From Desulfuromonas acetoxidans DSM 684 (GTDB taxonomy: Bacteria; Desulfobacterota; Desulfuromonadia; Desulfuromonadales; Desulfuromonadaceae): a stretch of 64,000 nt of DNA. This document shows positions 18,034-29,539 of the stretch, piece after piece. The translations under genes and the position numbers were made by a program. The DNA lies in contig NZ_AAEW02000011.1 of NCBI RefSeq assembly GCF_000167355.1, forward strand, positions 1-64,000. The letters are read 5' to 3'. The notes under the pieces are model-generated. The model did not search any database. It worked only from the letters and a program-made list of their open reading frames with translations, and was not told the origin of the DNA. How positions within the stretch are numbered: position 1 is the stretch's first letter; each line of letters begins with the position of its first letter.

Positions 18034-19374
18034 ATGACGAAGAACTGGAAAAACAGTCTGGCTTTAACAGCGATCACCCTGCTGTCAGTCGGCATGATGA
18101 CATCACCCATTCAATCGGCAACACATGACCATGCTCACGAACAGGAGCATGTTGAAACAACCCACGATGATCACGGTCACGAAGCGGATGAACATGAAGG
18201 CCATAATCACGGCAGTGCCACCGACTACTGTCCGGAGCATCAGATGCTGGAAAAGGTCGATGCCCTGTGTCAGGCCGGTCATATTGGCGATTTGCCTTTG
18301 GGCCAAGGGATGATGGTTCGGCTGTACGATGAAAATGTTGCCGCAAAAACCGGCATCGTCACCGCCCGTCCGCAGCCCATTCACAGCCTGGGAGGTGAAA
18401 CCTTTCTCGGCCAGGTGGCCCTCAACCGCAATCGACTGGCAAAGATCACTTCCCCGGCTCCGGGTCTGGTGACAACCGTCCATGTCCAACCGGGAACACA
18501 GGTCTCACAGGGACAAGCCCTGCTGACCGTGGACATTCCCCAACTGGCCACACTGAAAAGTGACTATCTTGCCGCCCAGGCCAGAGTTGAGCAAAGCCGC
18601 ACCCACTATGAACGGGAACAACTCCTGCTCGAAAAAGGGATCACCTCAAAACATGAATTTCAGCAGGCACGCAGTCTGGCGCTTCAGGCCGGAAGTGATG
18701 CCGACCGCTATCATCAGCAATTGCTCAACACCGGTCTGACCAGTGACGAGATCAACCAACTTATGGAACAGCGCCACACCGAAACACGCATCACCTTGCG
18801 GGCGCCATTTGCCGGTACCGTCACGGATGTGGCCACCGCTCAAGGGGAGCGGATCAGCGATCAAACGGCCGTCATTACTCTGGCCAACCTCGACACCCTG
18901 TGGCTAGAAGTCGCTGTCCCGGAAACACAGCTTCAGCACCTGCACGCCGGAGCGCCGGTTCAGGCACGTTTTGCCGCTCTGCCCGGCAGAGTTTTTACCG
19001 GCAAGCTGTTTTTTCTCGGCACACAAATTGACCCGCGCAGCCGCATGCTAACGGCCCTGGCTGAAATTGACAACACAACCCACCTGCTCAAGGCCGGTCT
19101 CTACGGTGATGTGGCTCTGGTCGCAGAAGAGTCAGAACAGGAGCTGGCCATTGATGCCAATGCCGTTCAGATGCTGAATAACACACCCTATGTGTTTATT
19201 GCCCATGAAGACGATCTGTTTGAAATCCGCCGGGTTGAGATTGGCACCCGCACCAATCATCTGGTTGCCGTGACTGGTATCAACGCCGACGACGCCATTG
19301 TCGTGCAACAGGGCTATGCACTTAAATCAGAAGTGCTCAAAGCCAGTCTCGGCGCCTCCTGCGCGGATCACTAG
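18034..19374 (+). CDS. CzcB/CusB-type periplasmic adaptor with His-rich N-terminus
   Basis: This 446-aa membrane fusion protein has a signal segment (about 9-28). A long His/Asp/Glu-rich stretch follows (residues 30-65, many HDH and HGH pairs) with a CPEH...C pair. Then come the barrel-sandwich/lipoyl, alpha-hairpin (about 165-245) and beta-barrel domains. It links the inner-membrane pump to the outer-membrane channel, and the His-rich region probably binds periplasmic Zn2+ or similar ions. It starts 3 bases after the channel gene with GAGG upstream, so the genes form one operon. Confidence 0.88.
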   Translation: MTKNWKNSLALTAITLLSVGMMTSPIQSATHDHAHEQEHVETTHDDHGHEADEHEGHNHGSATDYCPEHQMLEKVDALCQAGHIGDLPLGQGMMVRLYDENVAAKTGIVTARPQPIHSLGGETFLGQVALNRNRLAKITSPAPGLVTTVHVQPGTQVSQGQALLTVDIPQLATLKSDYLAAQARVEQSRTHYEREQLLLEKGITSKHEFQQARSLALQAGSDADRYHQQLLNTGLTSDEINQLMEQRHTETRITLRAPFAGTVTDVATAQGERISDQTAVITLANLDTLWLEVAVPETQLQHLHAGAPVQARFAALPGRVFTGKLFFLGTQIDPRSRMLTALAEIDNTTHLLKAGLYGDVALVAEESEQELAIDANAVQMLNNTPYVFIAHEDDLFEIRRVEIGTRTNHLVAVTGINADDAIVVQQGYALKSEVLKASLGASCADH

Positions 19375-19384
19375 GGGGGCGCTG

Positions 19385-22300
19385 ATGTTCAATAAACTGA
19401 TTGAAATCTCCCTGCGTAATCGTCTGGTGGTCGCCCTGCTGTTTGCCGTGGCCTTTGCCAGTGGCAGCGTGGCTTTGCTTAATCTGCCCATCGATGCATT
19501 TCCCGACACCACGCCGGTTCAGGTACAGATCAACACCATTGCTCCGGCCCTCGGACCGGAAGAGATCGAAAAGCAGCTTTCGTTACCCGTTGAACTGGCG
19601 GTGTCCGGCCTGCCGGGGCTGGTGCATGTCCGATCCATTTCAAAATTCGGCCTGTCACAGGTGGTGGCCATTTTTGAAGATGAGATGGCGATTCTCGACT
19701 CGCGCCAATTGATCATGGAACGCCTCGCCTCTGTGCAGTTACCGGAAGGGATCGACCCACCGGAACTGGGGCCGATCTCCACCGGGCTCGGCGAAGTGTT
19801 TCACTACATGCTGCGCTCCGACAATCCCGAACGCACCCTGGCAGACCTGCGCACGTTGCACGACTGGGTGATCAAGCCTCAGTTGCGCAAAGTGCCCGGT
19901 GTTGCCGAGATCAACTCCTGGGGTGGCAAAGAGAAGCAGTATCACGTCATTGTGTCGCCGACATCCCTGATAAAATACGGTCTGACCTATGACGATGTGG
20001 CCACCGCCCTGCGCGACAACAACGCCAATGTCGGTGGTGGTCAGGTTGAAACCGGCGGCCAAACGCTGCTGGTTCATGGCCTCGGTCGGGTCAGCAACAC
20101 CGAGGAAATTGGTGCAATCGTCATTGATGCCGTTGATGGTGTGCCGATCCGCATCAGCGATGTCGCCAAGGTCGCCATCGATCATGAGCTGCGTCGTGGT
20201 GCCGTCTCGGCCGGTGGCCGTGGGGAAGCGGTGATGGGTCTGGGCTTTATGCTCATGGGCGAGAACAGTCGCGACGTTACCCTGGCACTGAAACAGGCGC
20301 TGGACACGGTGGCCCAATCCCTGCCCGACGACGTTATTCTCGAAACCGTCTATGACCGCACCGAGTTGATTGATCAGGTCATAGCCACGGTGGAACACAA
20401 TCTGATCGCCGGAGCGATTCTGGTGATTGCCGTGCTCTTTTTGCTACTCGGCAATCTGCGCGCCGGCCTGCTCGTCGCTGCGACCATCCCCATGGCCATG
20501 CTATTTGCCGCGCTGGGCATGCAATCGCTCGGCATTACTGCCAGCCTACTGTCTCTCGGTGCCATTGATTTCGGCATTCTCGTTGACGGTTCATTGGTCA
20601 TGACCGAAGCCAACCTGCGTCGTTTGACCGCGCGTCAGATCGAGCTTAATCGCACCCTGACCGCCGGGGAACGCTTTGCCGTCATCCTCGAATCCAGCCG
20701 CGATGTGGTGCGGCCGATTATCTTCGGCATGGCGATTATCATCATCGTCTTTCTACCGGTGCTGACCCTGGAAGGGATTGAAGGCAAGATGTTCAGTCCC
20801 ATGGCCCTCACCTTCATTGTCGCGCTGGTTGGTGCTTTGCTGGTTGCTGTATTTCTGACGCCGGTCTTGTCTTTTGCCTTTCTGCCGCGCACGTTCAAGC
20901 CACGCACGCGGGCGATGACACAACGGATGAAAGACCTATACGCCAGCCTGCTTTGCCACGCCCTACACTGGCGTAAAGCCTTTTTCAGCGTGGTGGTGCT
21001 GGTGTTCCTTGCCACCATGGCCATCTCATTTCGCCTCGGCGGTGAATTTTTACCCAAGATGTCGGAAGGCTCCCTCGTCGTCAGTGTTGTCCGCCTTGCC
21101 GGTGTGTCCATCGAGGAATCCATCGCCTACAACACCCGCATGGAGCAACTGCTGATCGACGAGTTCCCCAATGAAGTGCGAACGGTATGGAGCCGCATCG
21201 GCAGCGCTGAAGTTGCGACTGATCCGATGGGCACCGAACTAACCGACATGTTCCTTGCCCTGACGCCCAAAGAACAATGGACACGAGCGTCCAGCCAGCA
21301 TGAGCTGACAACGCAGGTTGAGCAGGCCTTGCACGGACTGCCCGGAATCCGCAGCGTCTTGACCCAACCCATTGAACTGCGGGTCAATGAAATGATCTCC
21401 GGCATTCGCGGTGATGTCGGCATTAAGATCTACGGCGAGGATTTTGACACCCTGGTGGAACTCGGGGAACAGGTCGAGCACGTCATGACCACCATCCCCG
21501 GTGCCGCCGATGTCGCCGTTGAGCAGATCACCGGCCAACCCACCCTGCAGATTGAAGTGGATCGTCAGGCGTTGGCCCGTTACGGGGTTGCTGCCAAAGA
21601 TGTGCTGGATATTGTCAGTGCCATCGGCACGCCGAAAGTTGGTGAAGTTTATGAGGGGGAACGCTCGTTTCCCCTGGTTCTGCGCGTGCCCGACCAATTG
21701 CGTCATGATCCGGTCGCTCTGGCCAACACCCTGATTCCCACCCGAACCGGAGCAGTGCTGCCGTTGAAGCAACTGGCCACTCTGAGCGTGGTTGACCGCC
21801 CTTCCACCATCAACCGCGAATGGGGACGTCGTTTACTTAAAGTGCAGGTCAATGTCCGCGACCGTGACATTGCCAGCTTTGTCGATGAAGCCCGAGCACG
21901 CATCTCAGATGAGATTATCTTACCCGACGGCTACCTGATTGAATGGGGCGGCCAGTTTGAGAACCTTGAGCGTTCTCAACAACGGCTGATGATTGTCGTG
22001 CCCATCACCTTGCTGCTGATTTTCATCCTGCTCTATTTCAGCCTCAAGCGATTCAGCGATGTGCTGATTATTTATACGGGGATTCCGCTGGCCGCCATCG
22101 GTGGTGTGATCATGCTCTATGGTCGCGGTATTCCGTTCAGTGTCAGTGCAGCCATCGGTTTCATTGCTTTGTCCGGCATTGCCGTACTCAACGGCCAGGT
22201 GCTCATCGCAGCCATCCGCAGTATGATCAATGACGGCATGGCACTGCGTCAGGCCGTGGTTGCCGCATCACGCCAACGGCTGATTCCGGTGTTGGCCACA

Positions 22301-22489
22301 GCGATTACTGATGCGGTCGGCTTTTTACCCATGGCTCTGTCGGTGGGCGTCGGTGCTGAAGTTCAACGCCCTCTGGCCAGTGTTGTGGTTGGCGGAGTGC
22401 TCACGTCAACAGTGCTGACACTGTTTGTGTTACCGAGCCTGTATCTGATCATCCATGAACGATCGGCCCGAAAAATAGAGACAGAATAA
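19385..22489 (+). CDS. czcA: CzcA-type heavy-metal RND efflux pump
   Basis: This 1034-aa inner membrane protein has twelve predicted TM segments and two large periplasmic loops. The TM4 signature AIDFGILVDG is of the Czc-like (divalent Co/Zn/Cd) type and differs from the Cus (Cu/Ag) motif. It uses the proton gradient to drive metal out through the adaptor and channel. ATG 19385 (GGGGGGC upstream) is chosen over an earlier in-frame start inside the adaptor gene. A terminator follows at 22514. Zn/Co/Cd specificity is inferred from the motif and the His-rich adaptor. Confidence 0.9.
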   Translation: MFNKLIEISLRNRLVVALLFAVAFASGSVALLNLPIDAFPDTTPVQVQINTIAPALGPEEIEKQLSLPVELAVSGLPGLVHVRSISKFGLSQVVAIFEDEMAILDSRQLIMERLASVQLPEGIDPPELGPISTGLGEVFHYMLRSDNPERTLADLRTLHDWVIKPQLRKVPGVAEINSWGGKEKQYHVIVSPTSLIKYGLTYDDVATALRDNNANVGGGQVETGGQTLLVHGLGRVSNTEEIGAIVIDAVDGVPIRISDVAKVAIDHELRRGAVSAGGRGEAVMGLGFMLMGENSRDVTLALKQALDTVAQSLPDDVILETVYDRTELIDQVIATVEHNLIAGAILVIAVLFLLLGNLRAGLLVAATIPMAMLFAALGMQSLGITASLLSLGAIDFGILVDGSLVMTEANLRRLTARQIELNRTLTAGERFAVILESSRDVVRPIIFGMAIIIIVFLPVLTLEGIEGKMFSPMALTFIVALVGALLVAVFLTPVLSFAFLPRTFKPRTRAMTQRMKDLYASLLCHALHWRKAFFSVVVLVFLATMAISFRLGGEFLPKMSEGSLVVSVVRLAGVSIEESIAYNTRMEQLLIDEFPNEVRTVWSRIGSAEVATDPMGTELTDMFLALTPKEQWTRASSQHELTTQVEQALHGLPGIRSVLTQPIELRVNEMISGIRGDVGIKIYGEDFDTLVELGEQVEHVMTTIPGAADVAVEQITGQPTLQIEVDRQALARYGVAAKDVLDIVSAIGTPKVGEVYEGERSFPLVLRVPDQLRHDPVALANTLIPTRTGAVLPLKQLATLSVVDRPSTINREWGRRLLKVQVNVRDRDIASFVDEARARISDEIILPDGYLIEWGGQFENLERSQQRLMIVVPITLLLIFILLYFSLKRFSDVLIIYTGIPLAAIGGVIMLYGRGIPFSVSAAIGFIALSGIAVLNGQVLIAAIRSMINDGMALRQAVVAASRQRLIPVLATAITDAVGFLPMALSVGVGAEVQRPLASVVVGGVLTSTVLTLFVLPSLYLIIHERSARKIETE

Positions 22490-22513
22490 AAACAACCTAC
22501 CCATTAACGACTC

Positions 22514-22550
22514 ACAAAAGGTCTCTCGGAGTTTCCAGGAGACCTTTTGT
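22514..22550. terminator. Terminator after the czc operon
   Basis: A 12-bp stem (ACAAAAGGTCTC / GAGACCTTTTGT) is followed by ATTTTATC. It lies between convergent operons. The rest of the gap to 22822 contains no gene or repeat that I can support. Confidence 0.8.
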
Positions 22551-22822
22551 ATTTTATCGGTAACGCCTTATCATTCCAAACATGGAATATACGGCGTGGA
22601 ATCGACGTCTTTCCACATCTACCTATAAGGGCTGGCACAAACATTTCCCATTGATGTGCAGCCTGTTTTTCACCTCAACGCGTGATGACAGTCAGTACGA
22701 TATCTGGAAGTTGAATCTGTAGGTAGAAAAGACGAGAAAGAAACAAGCCAGGCAGCAACATCACGATTCCCGGCTCTTTTAACAGAGAGGATGGCAAAAG
22801 ATCGCACTCATGGAAACTCTTA

Positions 22823-23380
22823 TCACGGCTTTGTCATCTCAACAAGCCGGTCCAAAAGAGCAAAATAGTCCTCAGAACTAATCGCTCCCATAAGGTTGGC
22901 CGACCAGACACCGTCAAACGCATAACGGGCAATATGCAGAGCTGGATCCTGATCTGTCTCCTGATGAGACGCCAGACGGCCGTGAATCCATTCGTTCCAC
23001 AAAACTCTGAATTGCGGTTCGGTCAGGGCACAGAGTGAGAAGGCTTTCCACACATCCGCTTCCCGTTGCGGAGCGATATTTTGAAGAGCCACCATGATAT
23101 AGGCGCGAGTAAAGCGTCCATACGCCACGGGATCCTGCTCAAGCGCCTGGTCAATTTCCTCGTCCAACTTTGTGAGAAAATCCTTGAAGACCGATTCAAT
23201 CAGTTGCCGTTTATCACTGAAATGGTGAAAAAGTCCACCTTTTGTCACCCCGGCGGCGTCGGCGACAGCCTGAATGGTCAGGCCTCCCGGTCCCTGTTCA
23301 GCGGCAATGCGTGCCGCACATTCGATCAGCTTACTGCGGACTTTTTCAGGTTGTTTTTTGCGTCTAGACGGGGTGGTCAT
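22823..23380 (-). CDS. TetR-family repressor of the efflux operon
   Basis: This 185-aa protein has the TetR N-terminal helix-turn-helix (GGLTIQAVADAAGVTKGGLFHHF, residues about 32-55) and an all-helical ligand-binding C-terminus. It is the last gene of the minus-strand efflux operon, 3 bases after the pump fusion gene. The likely operator is the perfect palindrome at 29156-29177 in front of the first gene, giving autoregulation together with the pump. The ligand is unknown, probably a toxic amphiphile. Confidence 0.9.
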   Translation of the reverse strand: MTTPSRRKKQPEKVRSKLIECAARIAAEQGPGGLTIQAVADAAGVTKGGLFHHFSDKRQLIESVFKDFLTKLDEEIDQALEQDPVAYGRFTRAYIMVALQNIAPQREADVWKAFSLCALTEPQFRVLWNEWIHGRLASHQETDQDPALHIARYAFDGVWSANLMGAISSEDYFALLDRLVEMTKP

Positions 23381-23383
23381 TAT

Positions 23384-26300
23384 TTACCTCATTTCCATCT
23401 CTTGTAACGCTTCCATCGGCGTCCAACCGCCGCCCATAGCGCGATAGAGACGCACGATATTTTGGCTGACGGCACCTTCACTGACAACTCGTTGCTCCTG
23501 AAAGGAGAGTAACGAGCGTTGCGCATCAAGCACAGCATTGAAGTCGGTCAGCCCGTTACGATATTGGTCTTTGGCCAAGAACTCGGCTGTTTGTGCTGCG
23601 GTCACGGCACGATTCAGCGCAACATAACGCTCCTGCTCTTTGCGGTAATCCATCAGTGCATTACGCACCTCTTCCACTGCGGTCAGCACGGCGGATTCAT
23701 AGGCTTGTAAATATTGTTCGCGAACTGCTTGCTGAACCTTGATGTTGTTGCGGATGGAGCCAAAGTAAAAGATCGGCCATTGCACCCCGGGGATAATGCT
23801 GTAGCGTTCACTTTCCGAGGTCAGCAAATCCGAGGTGTTGAGAGATTCGAGACCAATGGAACCGGTCAGGGTAAAGCGTGGGTAGAGATCAGCCGTAGCC
23901 ACACCTATCCTTGCGGTCTGAGCGGCGAGCTGACGTTCGGCACGCTGAACATCCGGACGGCGACGAAGCAGATCCGCAGGAATGCCTTCAACCTCCACCG
24001 TGGAACGGGGAATTTGACTCAAAGGTTCCAACGCCACGCTACCCGGTAAGACCCCGATCAGCACGCACAGTGCATTGTAGGCGGATTCCACCTTAGCTTC
24101 GAGGGTGGGAATGGATGAACGGGTACTTTCCAAATTGTAGGTGGCCTGCTGCAGAGCCAGGTCATTGTCCAGTCCCGCCTGCCTGCGGTCAGCGAGAATG
24201 GCATGGGTTTCCTGCTGGATGGCCAGATTGTCGCGCGCCACGACCAGTTGATATTGCACGGTGCGCAATGCGATATAAGCCAAAGCGGTCTCAGCGGCAA
24301 CAGAAACCTGCACATCGCCTAGATCGATCAACATGGATTGCCAATCGGCATTGGCTGCTTCAACACTGCGGCGGGTGCCTCCAAACACGTCGATCTCCCA
24401 TGCCGCATTCACACCGGTATCATACAAAGTCGATTCACCGGCATTCTCAGATGCATTCTCAGACGTTTTGCTGCGCGAAACCGAACCGAGCGCGTCCAAT
24501 GTCGGCCACAAGGCGGCTTTGCTACGAGCCAGCGTCGCACGCGCTTCGCGCACCCGTGCCACTGCCGTTTTCAAATCACGGTTGTTGGCCAGTGCCTGCT
24601 GCACCAGTTCAGTCAACAGTGGATCATTAAACTGGGTCCACCAGTCACCAACATCCACTGCTTGTTCGAAAGCACCTTCAATCACGACAGGATCAGGACG
24701 TTGATAATCAGGCCCGACTGTTATGCACCCGTTCATGATAAACGGCAGGATCATCAGCACCAGGGTGGTCAGATGAGAGCGACTGTGGCGCAAACGGAAC
24801 GCATGGCCTTTCTCCCGCCAGGTCTGAAACATCACGTAGAGTGCCGGCACCAGAACAATGCCGACCAGCGTCGCGGCAACCATCCCGAAAAATACCGTCG
24901 TGCCGATGGAACGGCGGCTGGCAGACCCGGCACCAGAGGCAAACACCATGGGCAGCACACCGAGGATAAAGGTAAACGCGGTCATCAGCACGGCTCGAAA
25001 GCGCTGTCCGGCCCCTTCGGATGCGGCTTCAAGGATTGACAGCCCCTCTTCACGTTGGGTTTTGGAAAATTCAACAATGAGTATGGCGTTTTTACTGGCC
25101 AGACCAACCAGAAGAATAATACCGAGCTGGGCATAGATACTCAGTGGCAAACTGACCGCGATCAACCCGGCCAACGCACCAAAGATGGCAACGGCGGTTG
25201 ATACGATAACCGGCAGTGGAATAATCCAGCTTTCATATTGCGCGACCAGAAACAGATAACCAAACAGCACGGCCATCAGCAACAGAACATAAGTGCCACC
25301 GGAAGAACGCGCCTCCTGATAGCTCAGGCTCGACCAGTCAAAGGTGTAGCCACGCGGCAAATTCTGTTGCGCAACGGCGGCGACCTTAGCCATTGCATCG
25401 CCACTGCTGGTTGACGGCATGGCAACGGCGTTGATGCTGGCCGATGTAAACTTGTTGTAGCGCTCGATATTTCGCGGTGCCTGCATGGTATCTATGGTGA
25501 CCAGACTGCGCAACGGCACCATGGCACCGGTGGTGCTCTGCACATAGATGCCCTCAAGGGCATCGACATTGTTGCGAAACGGCCAGTCCGCCTGAATCAC
25601 AACCTTATTGACCTGACCGGCAAAGTTGACATCATTGACATACAACGAGCCAAAATAATTTTGCAGCACACCAAACAAACGATTGACATCGACATTCATC
25701 AAGGCCGCTTTGACCCGATCCACCTCAAGATGCAGGTGCGGCGTGTTGGACGAATAGGTACTGAACGCCATCATGATCTCCGGCGCCATGTTCAGTTGCA
25801 TGAGAAAGCTGTTTAACACCGCCTGCAGTTTCTGTGGATCGTCTTCTTCCGTGGACAGTAACCGGATATCCATACCGCCGCTAACACCGAGGCCCATGAT
25901 GGCCGGTGGCGTAAACAGATTGATTTGGGCACTCGGCACAGCCGCCACGCGCCCCTGAAGCTTTTGTTGAATGGCAGAAATCGTCAAATCCGCGGAATCG
26001 CGCTTGGCCCAGTTTTCCAAGCCGACTAGAAAAAAGGCAACATTTTCACCGGAGCCTCCCATCATGCTGAAACCGGTGATCTGCATAACAAAATTAACGC
26101 CTTCCTCATCTTTCAACGGCGACACCACCTCATCCAAAACCCGGCTGGTTCGACCAAGACTGGCCCCTTCGGGCAACTGCAACATGCCGAAAATAATCCC
26201 CTGATCTTCATCGGGCAAAAAGGTGGTTGAACTGTGCGAAAACAGAAAATAACTGCCGCCGATGGCTCCGAGCAGAATGAGTGCCGTCACCACCAGTCGA

Positions 26301-27895
26301 CGGGCAATTCCCAGACTGAGCGCTACATAATGGCCACGCAACCGTCCCAGGGTCGTGTTAAACCATTTCAACGGTCCATGCTCTTTAGGAGGAACAATAC
26401 TGAGCATCGTGGCGCACAACGCCGGACTGAGGGTTAAAGCGTTCACGGTTGAAAAAAGGACGGCGGCGGAAATGGCAACGGAAAACTGCTGATAGATTTT
26501 ACCGGTAATGCCTTCCATGAAGCCCACCGGGACAAAGATCGCCAGCAAAACCAGTGTCGTGGCGATAACCGCGCCACTGACTTGCTCCATGGTCTTAATC
26601 GTCGCCTCTTTGGGACTGAGCCCTTCGCGGGTCATCAATTCCATGACCCGTTCGACAACGACAATCGCATCATCCACCACCAGTCCAATCGCCAGCACAA
26701 GACCAAACAGCGTGAGGATGTTAATACTGTAACCCAGCACACTCAGCACCATAAAGGTGGCGCACAACGACACCGGAATCGTCAACGCAGGAATCAGGGT
26801 AGCACGCCAATTCTGCAAGAAGACATAACACACCAGAACGACCAGAAAGAAGGTCAAGCCCAGCGTGGTGGCAATCTCCCAGATACTGGTACGGACGAAT
26901 TCCGTCGCATCATAGGGCAACACAAGTTCCAGCCCTTCGGGAAACTGGGCTTTCAAATGCTCCAGCTCGCTGCGCACCGCATCCATGGTATCAAGAGCGT
27001 TCGAGCCCGGCGTACGGTTCAAGCCCATGGCCACACAATTGTCGCCATTGTATTTGGCGTTATACAGGTATTGATCGGCGCCCTTTTCCACACGGGCAAC
27101 ATCTTTGAGATAGACCACAGCACCATCGGCAGCGGTGCGAATCACGATATCAGCAAACGCGTCCGGATCATTGAGGCGGCCCTCGGTTTTCAAGCTATAC
27201 ACCAGTTTGGACGAACCATCACCCGGTGTTGCTCCAAGTGAACCAATGGATGCCTGGAGATTTTGAGCCCTGATGGCTGAGGCAACATCTTCCGGGCTGA
27301 GGTTTAGAGCCGCAAGACGATCAGCATCCATCCACACACGCATGCTGTATTGAGCGCCCCACACCTGAGCACGGCTGACACCCGCGATACGCTCCAGCGC
27401 CGGCTTGATGATCTTTGACGCATAGTCACTCAGGTAAAGATCATCCAGGCTGCCGTCCGTTGAACGCAGCAGCATAAACCCCAGCATGTCACTAGATTCC
27501 GTCTCAACGGTCACCCCCTGCTGAGTAACTTCACTTGGTAACAGCGGCTCAGCCTGGGCAACACGGTTCTGTACCTTGACCTGCGCCATGTCGGTATCCG
27601 TACCAACCTCAAACGAGATGGTGAGCTGATAACTGCCTGTGTTATCCGAACTCGACGACATGTAGATCATGTTTTCAACGCCGTTAACCGCATCTTCAAT
27701 CGGGCTGGCCACCGTCGCCGCCAGCACTTCGGCACTGGCACCGGGATAACTGGCCCGAACATTGACCTGCGGTGGTGTCACTTGCGGATACTGGGCAATT
27801 GGCAGAGCAAAAACCGAAAGAATGCCCGCCAGCATCAACACGATGGAAACAACACCCGCCAGACGGGGACGTTCGATAAAAACGCGAGAGATCAT
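23384..27895 (-). CDS. Fusion of HAE1-type RND efflux pump and NodT/OprM-type outer membrane factor
   Basis: This is a single 1503-aa frame. Residues 1 to about 1035 form a complete AcrB/MexF-like RND pump ([10 protein letters not shown] start, TM4 Asp pair in [16 protein letters not shown], final TM near [19 protein letters not shown]). Residues about 1042-1062 ([19 protein letters not shown]) are a lipoprotein signal peptide with lipobox Cys1057. Residues 1057-1503 form a full OprM/NodT outer membrane factor ([26 protein letters not shown]). In most bacteria these are two genes. No stop codon and no good internal ribosome site is seen at the junction. The start overlaps the adaptor gene by 4 bases (ATGA). 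Confidence 0.88.
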   Translation of the reverse strand: MISRVFIERPRLAGVVSIVLMLAGILSVFALPIAQYPQVTPPQVNVRASYPGASAEVLAATVASPIEDAVNGVENMIYMSSSSDNTGSYQLTISFEVGTDTDMAQVKVQNRVAQAEPLLPSEVTQQGVTVETESSDMLGFMLLRSTDGSLDDLYLSDYASKIIKPALERIAGVSRAQVWGAQYSMRVWMDADRLAALNLSPEDVASAIRAQNLQASIGSLGATPGDGSSKLVYSLKTEGRLNDPDAFADIVIRTAADGAVVYLKDVARVEKGADQYLYNAKYNGDNCVAMGLNRTPGSNALDTMDAVRSELEHLKAQFPEGLELVLPYDATEFVRTSIWEIATTLGLTFFLVVLVCYVFLQNWRATLIPALTIPVSLCATFMVLSVLGYSINILTLFGLVLAIGLVVDDAIVVVERVMELMTREGLSPKEATIKTMEQVSGAVIATTLVLLAIFVPVGFMEGITGKIYQQFSVAISAAVLFSTVNALTLSPALCATMLSIVPPKEHGPLKWFNTTLGRLRGHYVALSLGIARRLVVTALILLGAIGGSYFLFSHSSTTFLPDEDQGIIFGMLQLPEGASLGRTSRVLDEVVSPLKDEEGVNFVMQITGFSMMGGSGENVAFFLVGLENWAKRDSADLTISAIQQKLQGRVAAVPSAQINLFTPPAIMGLGVSGGMDIRLLSTEEDDPQKLQAVLNSFLMQLNMAPEIMMAFSTYSSNTPHLHLEVDRVKAALMNVDVNRLFGVLQNYFGSLYVNDVNFAGQVNKVVIQADWPFRNNVDALEGIYVQSTTGAMVPLRSLVTIDTMQAPRNIERYNKFTSASINAVAMPSTSSGDAMAKVAAVAQQNLPRGYTFDWSSLSYQEARSSGGTYVLLLMAVLFGYLFLVAQYESWIIPLPVIVSTAVAIFGALAGLIAVSLPLSIYAQLGIILLVGLASKNAILIVEFSKTQREEGLSILEAASEGAGQRFRAVLMTAFTFILGVLPMVFASGAGSASRRSIGTTVFFGMVAATLVGIVLVPALYVMFQTWREKGHAFRLRHSRSHLTTLVLMILPFIMNGCITVGPDYQRPDPVVIEGAFEQAVDVGDWWTQFNDPLLTELVQQALANNRDLKTAVARVREARATLARSKAALWPTLDALGSVSRSKTSENASENAGESTLYDTGVNAAWEIDVFGGTRRSVEAANADWQSMLIDLGDVQVSVAAETALAYIALRTVQYQLVVARDNLAIQQETHAILADRRQAGLDNDLALQQATYNLESTRSSIPTLEAKVESAYNALCVLIGVLPGSVALEPLSQIPRSTVEVEGIPADLLRRRPDVQRAERQLAAQTARIGVATADLYPRFTLTGSIGLESLNTSDLLTSESERYSIIPGVQWPIFYFGSIRNNIKVQQAVREQYLQAYESAVLTAVEEVRNALMDYRKEQERYVALNRAVTAAQTAEFLAKDQYRNGLTDFNAVLDAQRSLLSFQEQRVVSEGAVSQNIVRLYRAMGGGWTPMEALQEMEMR

Positions 27896-29046
27896 TGTGC
27901 CCCCTCTTGCAGAGTCACTTGGGCCGTGACACCCGGCTGCACCTTCAGCAAGCCTTCGATCACAACACGATCCCCCTCCTTAAGGCCTGAAAGCACCTCC
28001 CGGTCGCGACCGAGGGTTTTCCCCAGGGTGACACGTGCCACGCTCAACAAGCCGTTGTCATCCGCCGTCAGCACATAATCCCCTTGCGCATCAACCAGCA
28101 ATGCCTGTTGCGGCACACTCAACCCCATGGGCCGCTGCGTTTTTTCGAGGAAAATATTGACATAACTACCGGGAATCAGAAGTCCGTCAGGATTGTCAAA
28201 CTGAAACCGCAAAGCAATGGTGCCGGTTTGTGCGTTCATTTCGTTATCAGCAAACGCCTTGCTGCCAACCCCGTCATAAAGCGTCTTGTTCGGCAAAAGC
28301 ACCTTGGCGGCATAATCATCAGCCGTGCCAGACACTTCACGCTGGCGTAGTGAGACATACGAACGATCCGTCATGGAAAAAACCACCCGGATGGGATCCA
28401 TCTGAACAATTTTGGCCAGCTCACCCGATGCCGGGGTGACATAATTGCCTTTGGTCACCAACGCCGCACCAATGCGACCACTGATCGGCGCATGAATCTC
28501 ACAAAAGCTTAGATCAAGCTTTGCCAGATTCAGGGTGGCGTGCGCCTGCTGCACAGCCGCGCGAGCCTGTTGTTCAGCGCTCTCCGCCGTATCAAAATCC
28601 GTTTGTGAAATACTTCGTTCACTGGCCGCGCGCAACCGATTCAGATATTTTGTTGCCCGTTCCAGCTCAGCACGCGCCTGGGCCAATTCCGCCTGGCGCA
28701 CCTCAACAGTGGCCTGGTAACGCCGCTTATCAATGGTGAACAGCAGCTCACCCTGCTTAACAAGATCCCCCTCCTTAAAACGAACCTCATTGAGATAACC
28801 GGAAACTTCAGGCTTTACCACCACATCCTGAATCGACTCCACCATGGCGATATATTTATCCTGCGTATCTAAAGGCGTCATACCAATCACCTGCGCCACC
28901 ACTTTGGGCTGCGGCCTTTGACCGCCGGCCATCGGTGCTTGCAGAACCTGCCCCGGCCCCATCAGGCTATGGGCAAAAAATCCCGCTGCCACAGCAACTG
29001 CGATGCCAATCAAATAGCTCAATGTCTTTGCGGCATTGTTCTTCAT
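27892..29046 (-). CDS. AcrA/MexE-type periplasmic adaptor of RND efflux system
   Basis: This 384-aa membrane fusion protein has an N-terminal hydrophobic anchor ([16 protein letters not shown]). Lipoyl halves flank an alpha hairpin ([36 protein letters not shown]), followed by a beta-barrel domain. It couples the pump to the outer membrane factor. ATG 29046 is preferred, with AAGGAG about 11 bases upstream; the frame is open from 29106. It is the first gene of the adaptor / pump-channel fusion / TetR operon. Confidence 0.9.
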   Translation of the reverse strand: MKNNAAKTLSYLIGIAVAVAAGFFAHSLMGPGQVLQAPMAGGQRPQPKVVAQVIGMTPLDTQDKYIAMVESIQDVVVKPEVSGYLNEVRFKEGDLVKQGELLFTIDKRRYQATVEVRQAELAQARAELERATKYLNRLRAASERSISQTDFDTAESAEQQARAAVQQAHATLNLAKLDLSFCEIHAPISGRIGAALVTKGNYVTPASGELAKIVQMDPIRVVFSMTDRSYVSLRQREVSGTADDYAAKVLLPNKTLYDGVGSKAFADNEMNAQTGTIALRFQFDNPDGLLIPGSYVNIFLEKTQRPMGLSVPQQALLVDAQGDYVLTADDNGLLSVARVTLGKTLGRDREVLSGLKEGDRVVIEGLLKVQPGVTAQVTLQEGAQ

Positions 29047-29155
29047 AAAATGAACAGCTCCTTCAAATAAAAATATCAACACGCTCCGCCGGAATTGGCC
29101 TTTCAAATCGACCGCGGGTATGGTGATAAACGCCCTGCCCCCGCTTTTCGCATCA

Positions 29156-29177
29156 ACATACCGACCATACGGTATGT
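29156..29177. promoter_or_regulatory. Palindromic TetR operator upstream of the efflux operon
   Basis: Perfect 8-bp half sites ACATACCG and CGGTATGT with a 6-base spacer form a 22-bp site typical of TetR-family operators. It lies 110 bases upstream of the adaptor gene and is the natural target of the TetR protein encoded at the end of the same operon. Confidence 0.8.
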
Positions 29178-29307
29178 TTTCAACTTAAAATAGCCTGTCG
29201 GAAAATGTTTTTTTGCCGACAAACAACGGTTGGCAACTGTCATCCCTGTTGCTATCAGACAAAAGCTGTTACTCATAAAGGATTAAAAATACGATGATTT
29301 CACCTGA

Positions 29308-29460
29308 CAGGCTGTTGAAAAACAGCCTGCGGAGCCCATGGACGAGCGACCAACATCAAGGACCGTTTTTCACGTCCTTGATGTTGTCAGTAAGACGGAA
29401 ATTGCATTTTCGGCTTGCGCCGCTAAAAAAAACCGGATGGTTTTTTTTCAACACCCTGCT
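29308..29460. repeat. Dispersed repeat with inverted ends (fuller copy)
   Basis: The left end CAGGCTGTTGAAAAACAGCC and the right end TTTTTTTTCAACACCCTGCT are inverted relatives (AGCAGGNTGTTGAAAAA). The interior holds another palindrome (ATCAAGGACCG...CGTCCTTGAT) and an A-rich/T-rich pair. No protein is encoded. A deleted copy lies at 16649-16712. The gap 29047-29539 contains only this repeat, the TetR operator and a terminator-like hairpin. Confidence 0.65.
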
Positions 29461-29499
29461 AAAAAAGCCACAAAAATTTGGATGTTCACGATCCCAATG

Positions 29500-29535
29500 A
29501 AAAAGATAGGCTGACCTCTACGTTGATAAGGTCAG
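29500..29535 (-). terminator. Terminator-like hairpin for the small minus-strand genes
   Basis: On the minus strand CTGACCT/AGGTCAG form a stem followed by CTATCTTTTTC, just after the stop of the 65-aa gene. It is short but well placed. Confidence 0.5.
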
Positions 29536-29539
29536 TGGA

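Noticed and set aside
22633-22648. TGGCAC-N5-TTTCC as a sigma-54 promoter
   Set aside because: The -12 element lacks the required GC pair (TTGC), there is no gene start in reach on that strand, and the region lies between convergent operons.
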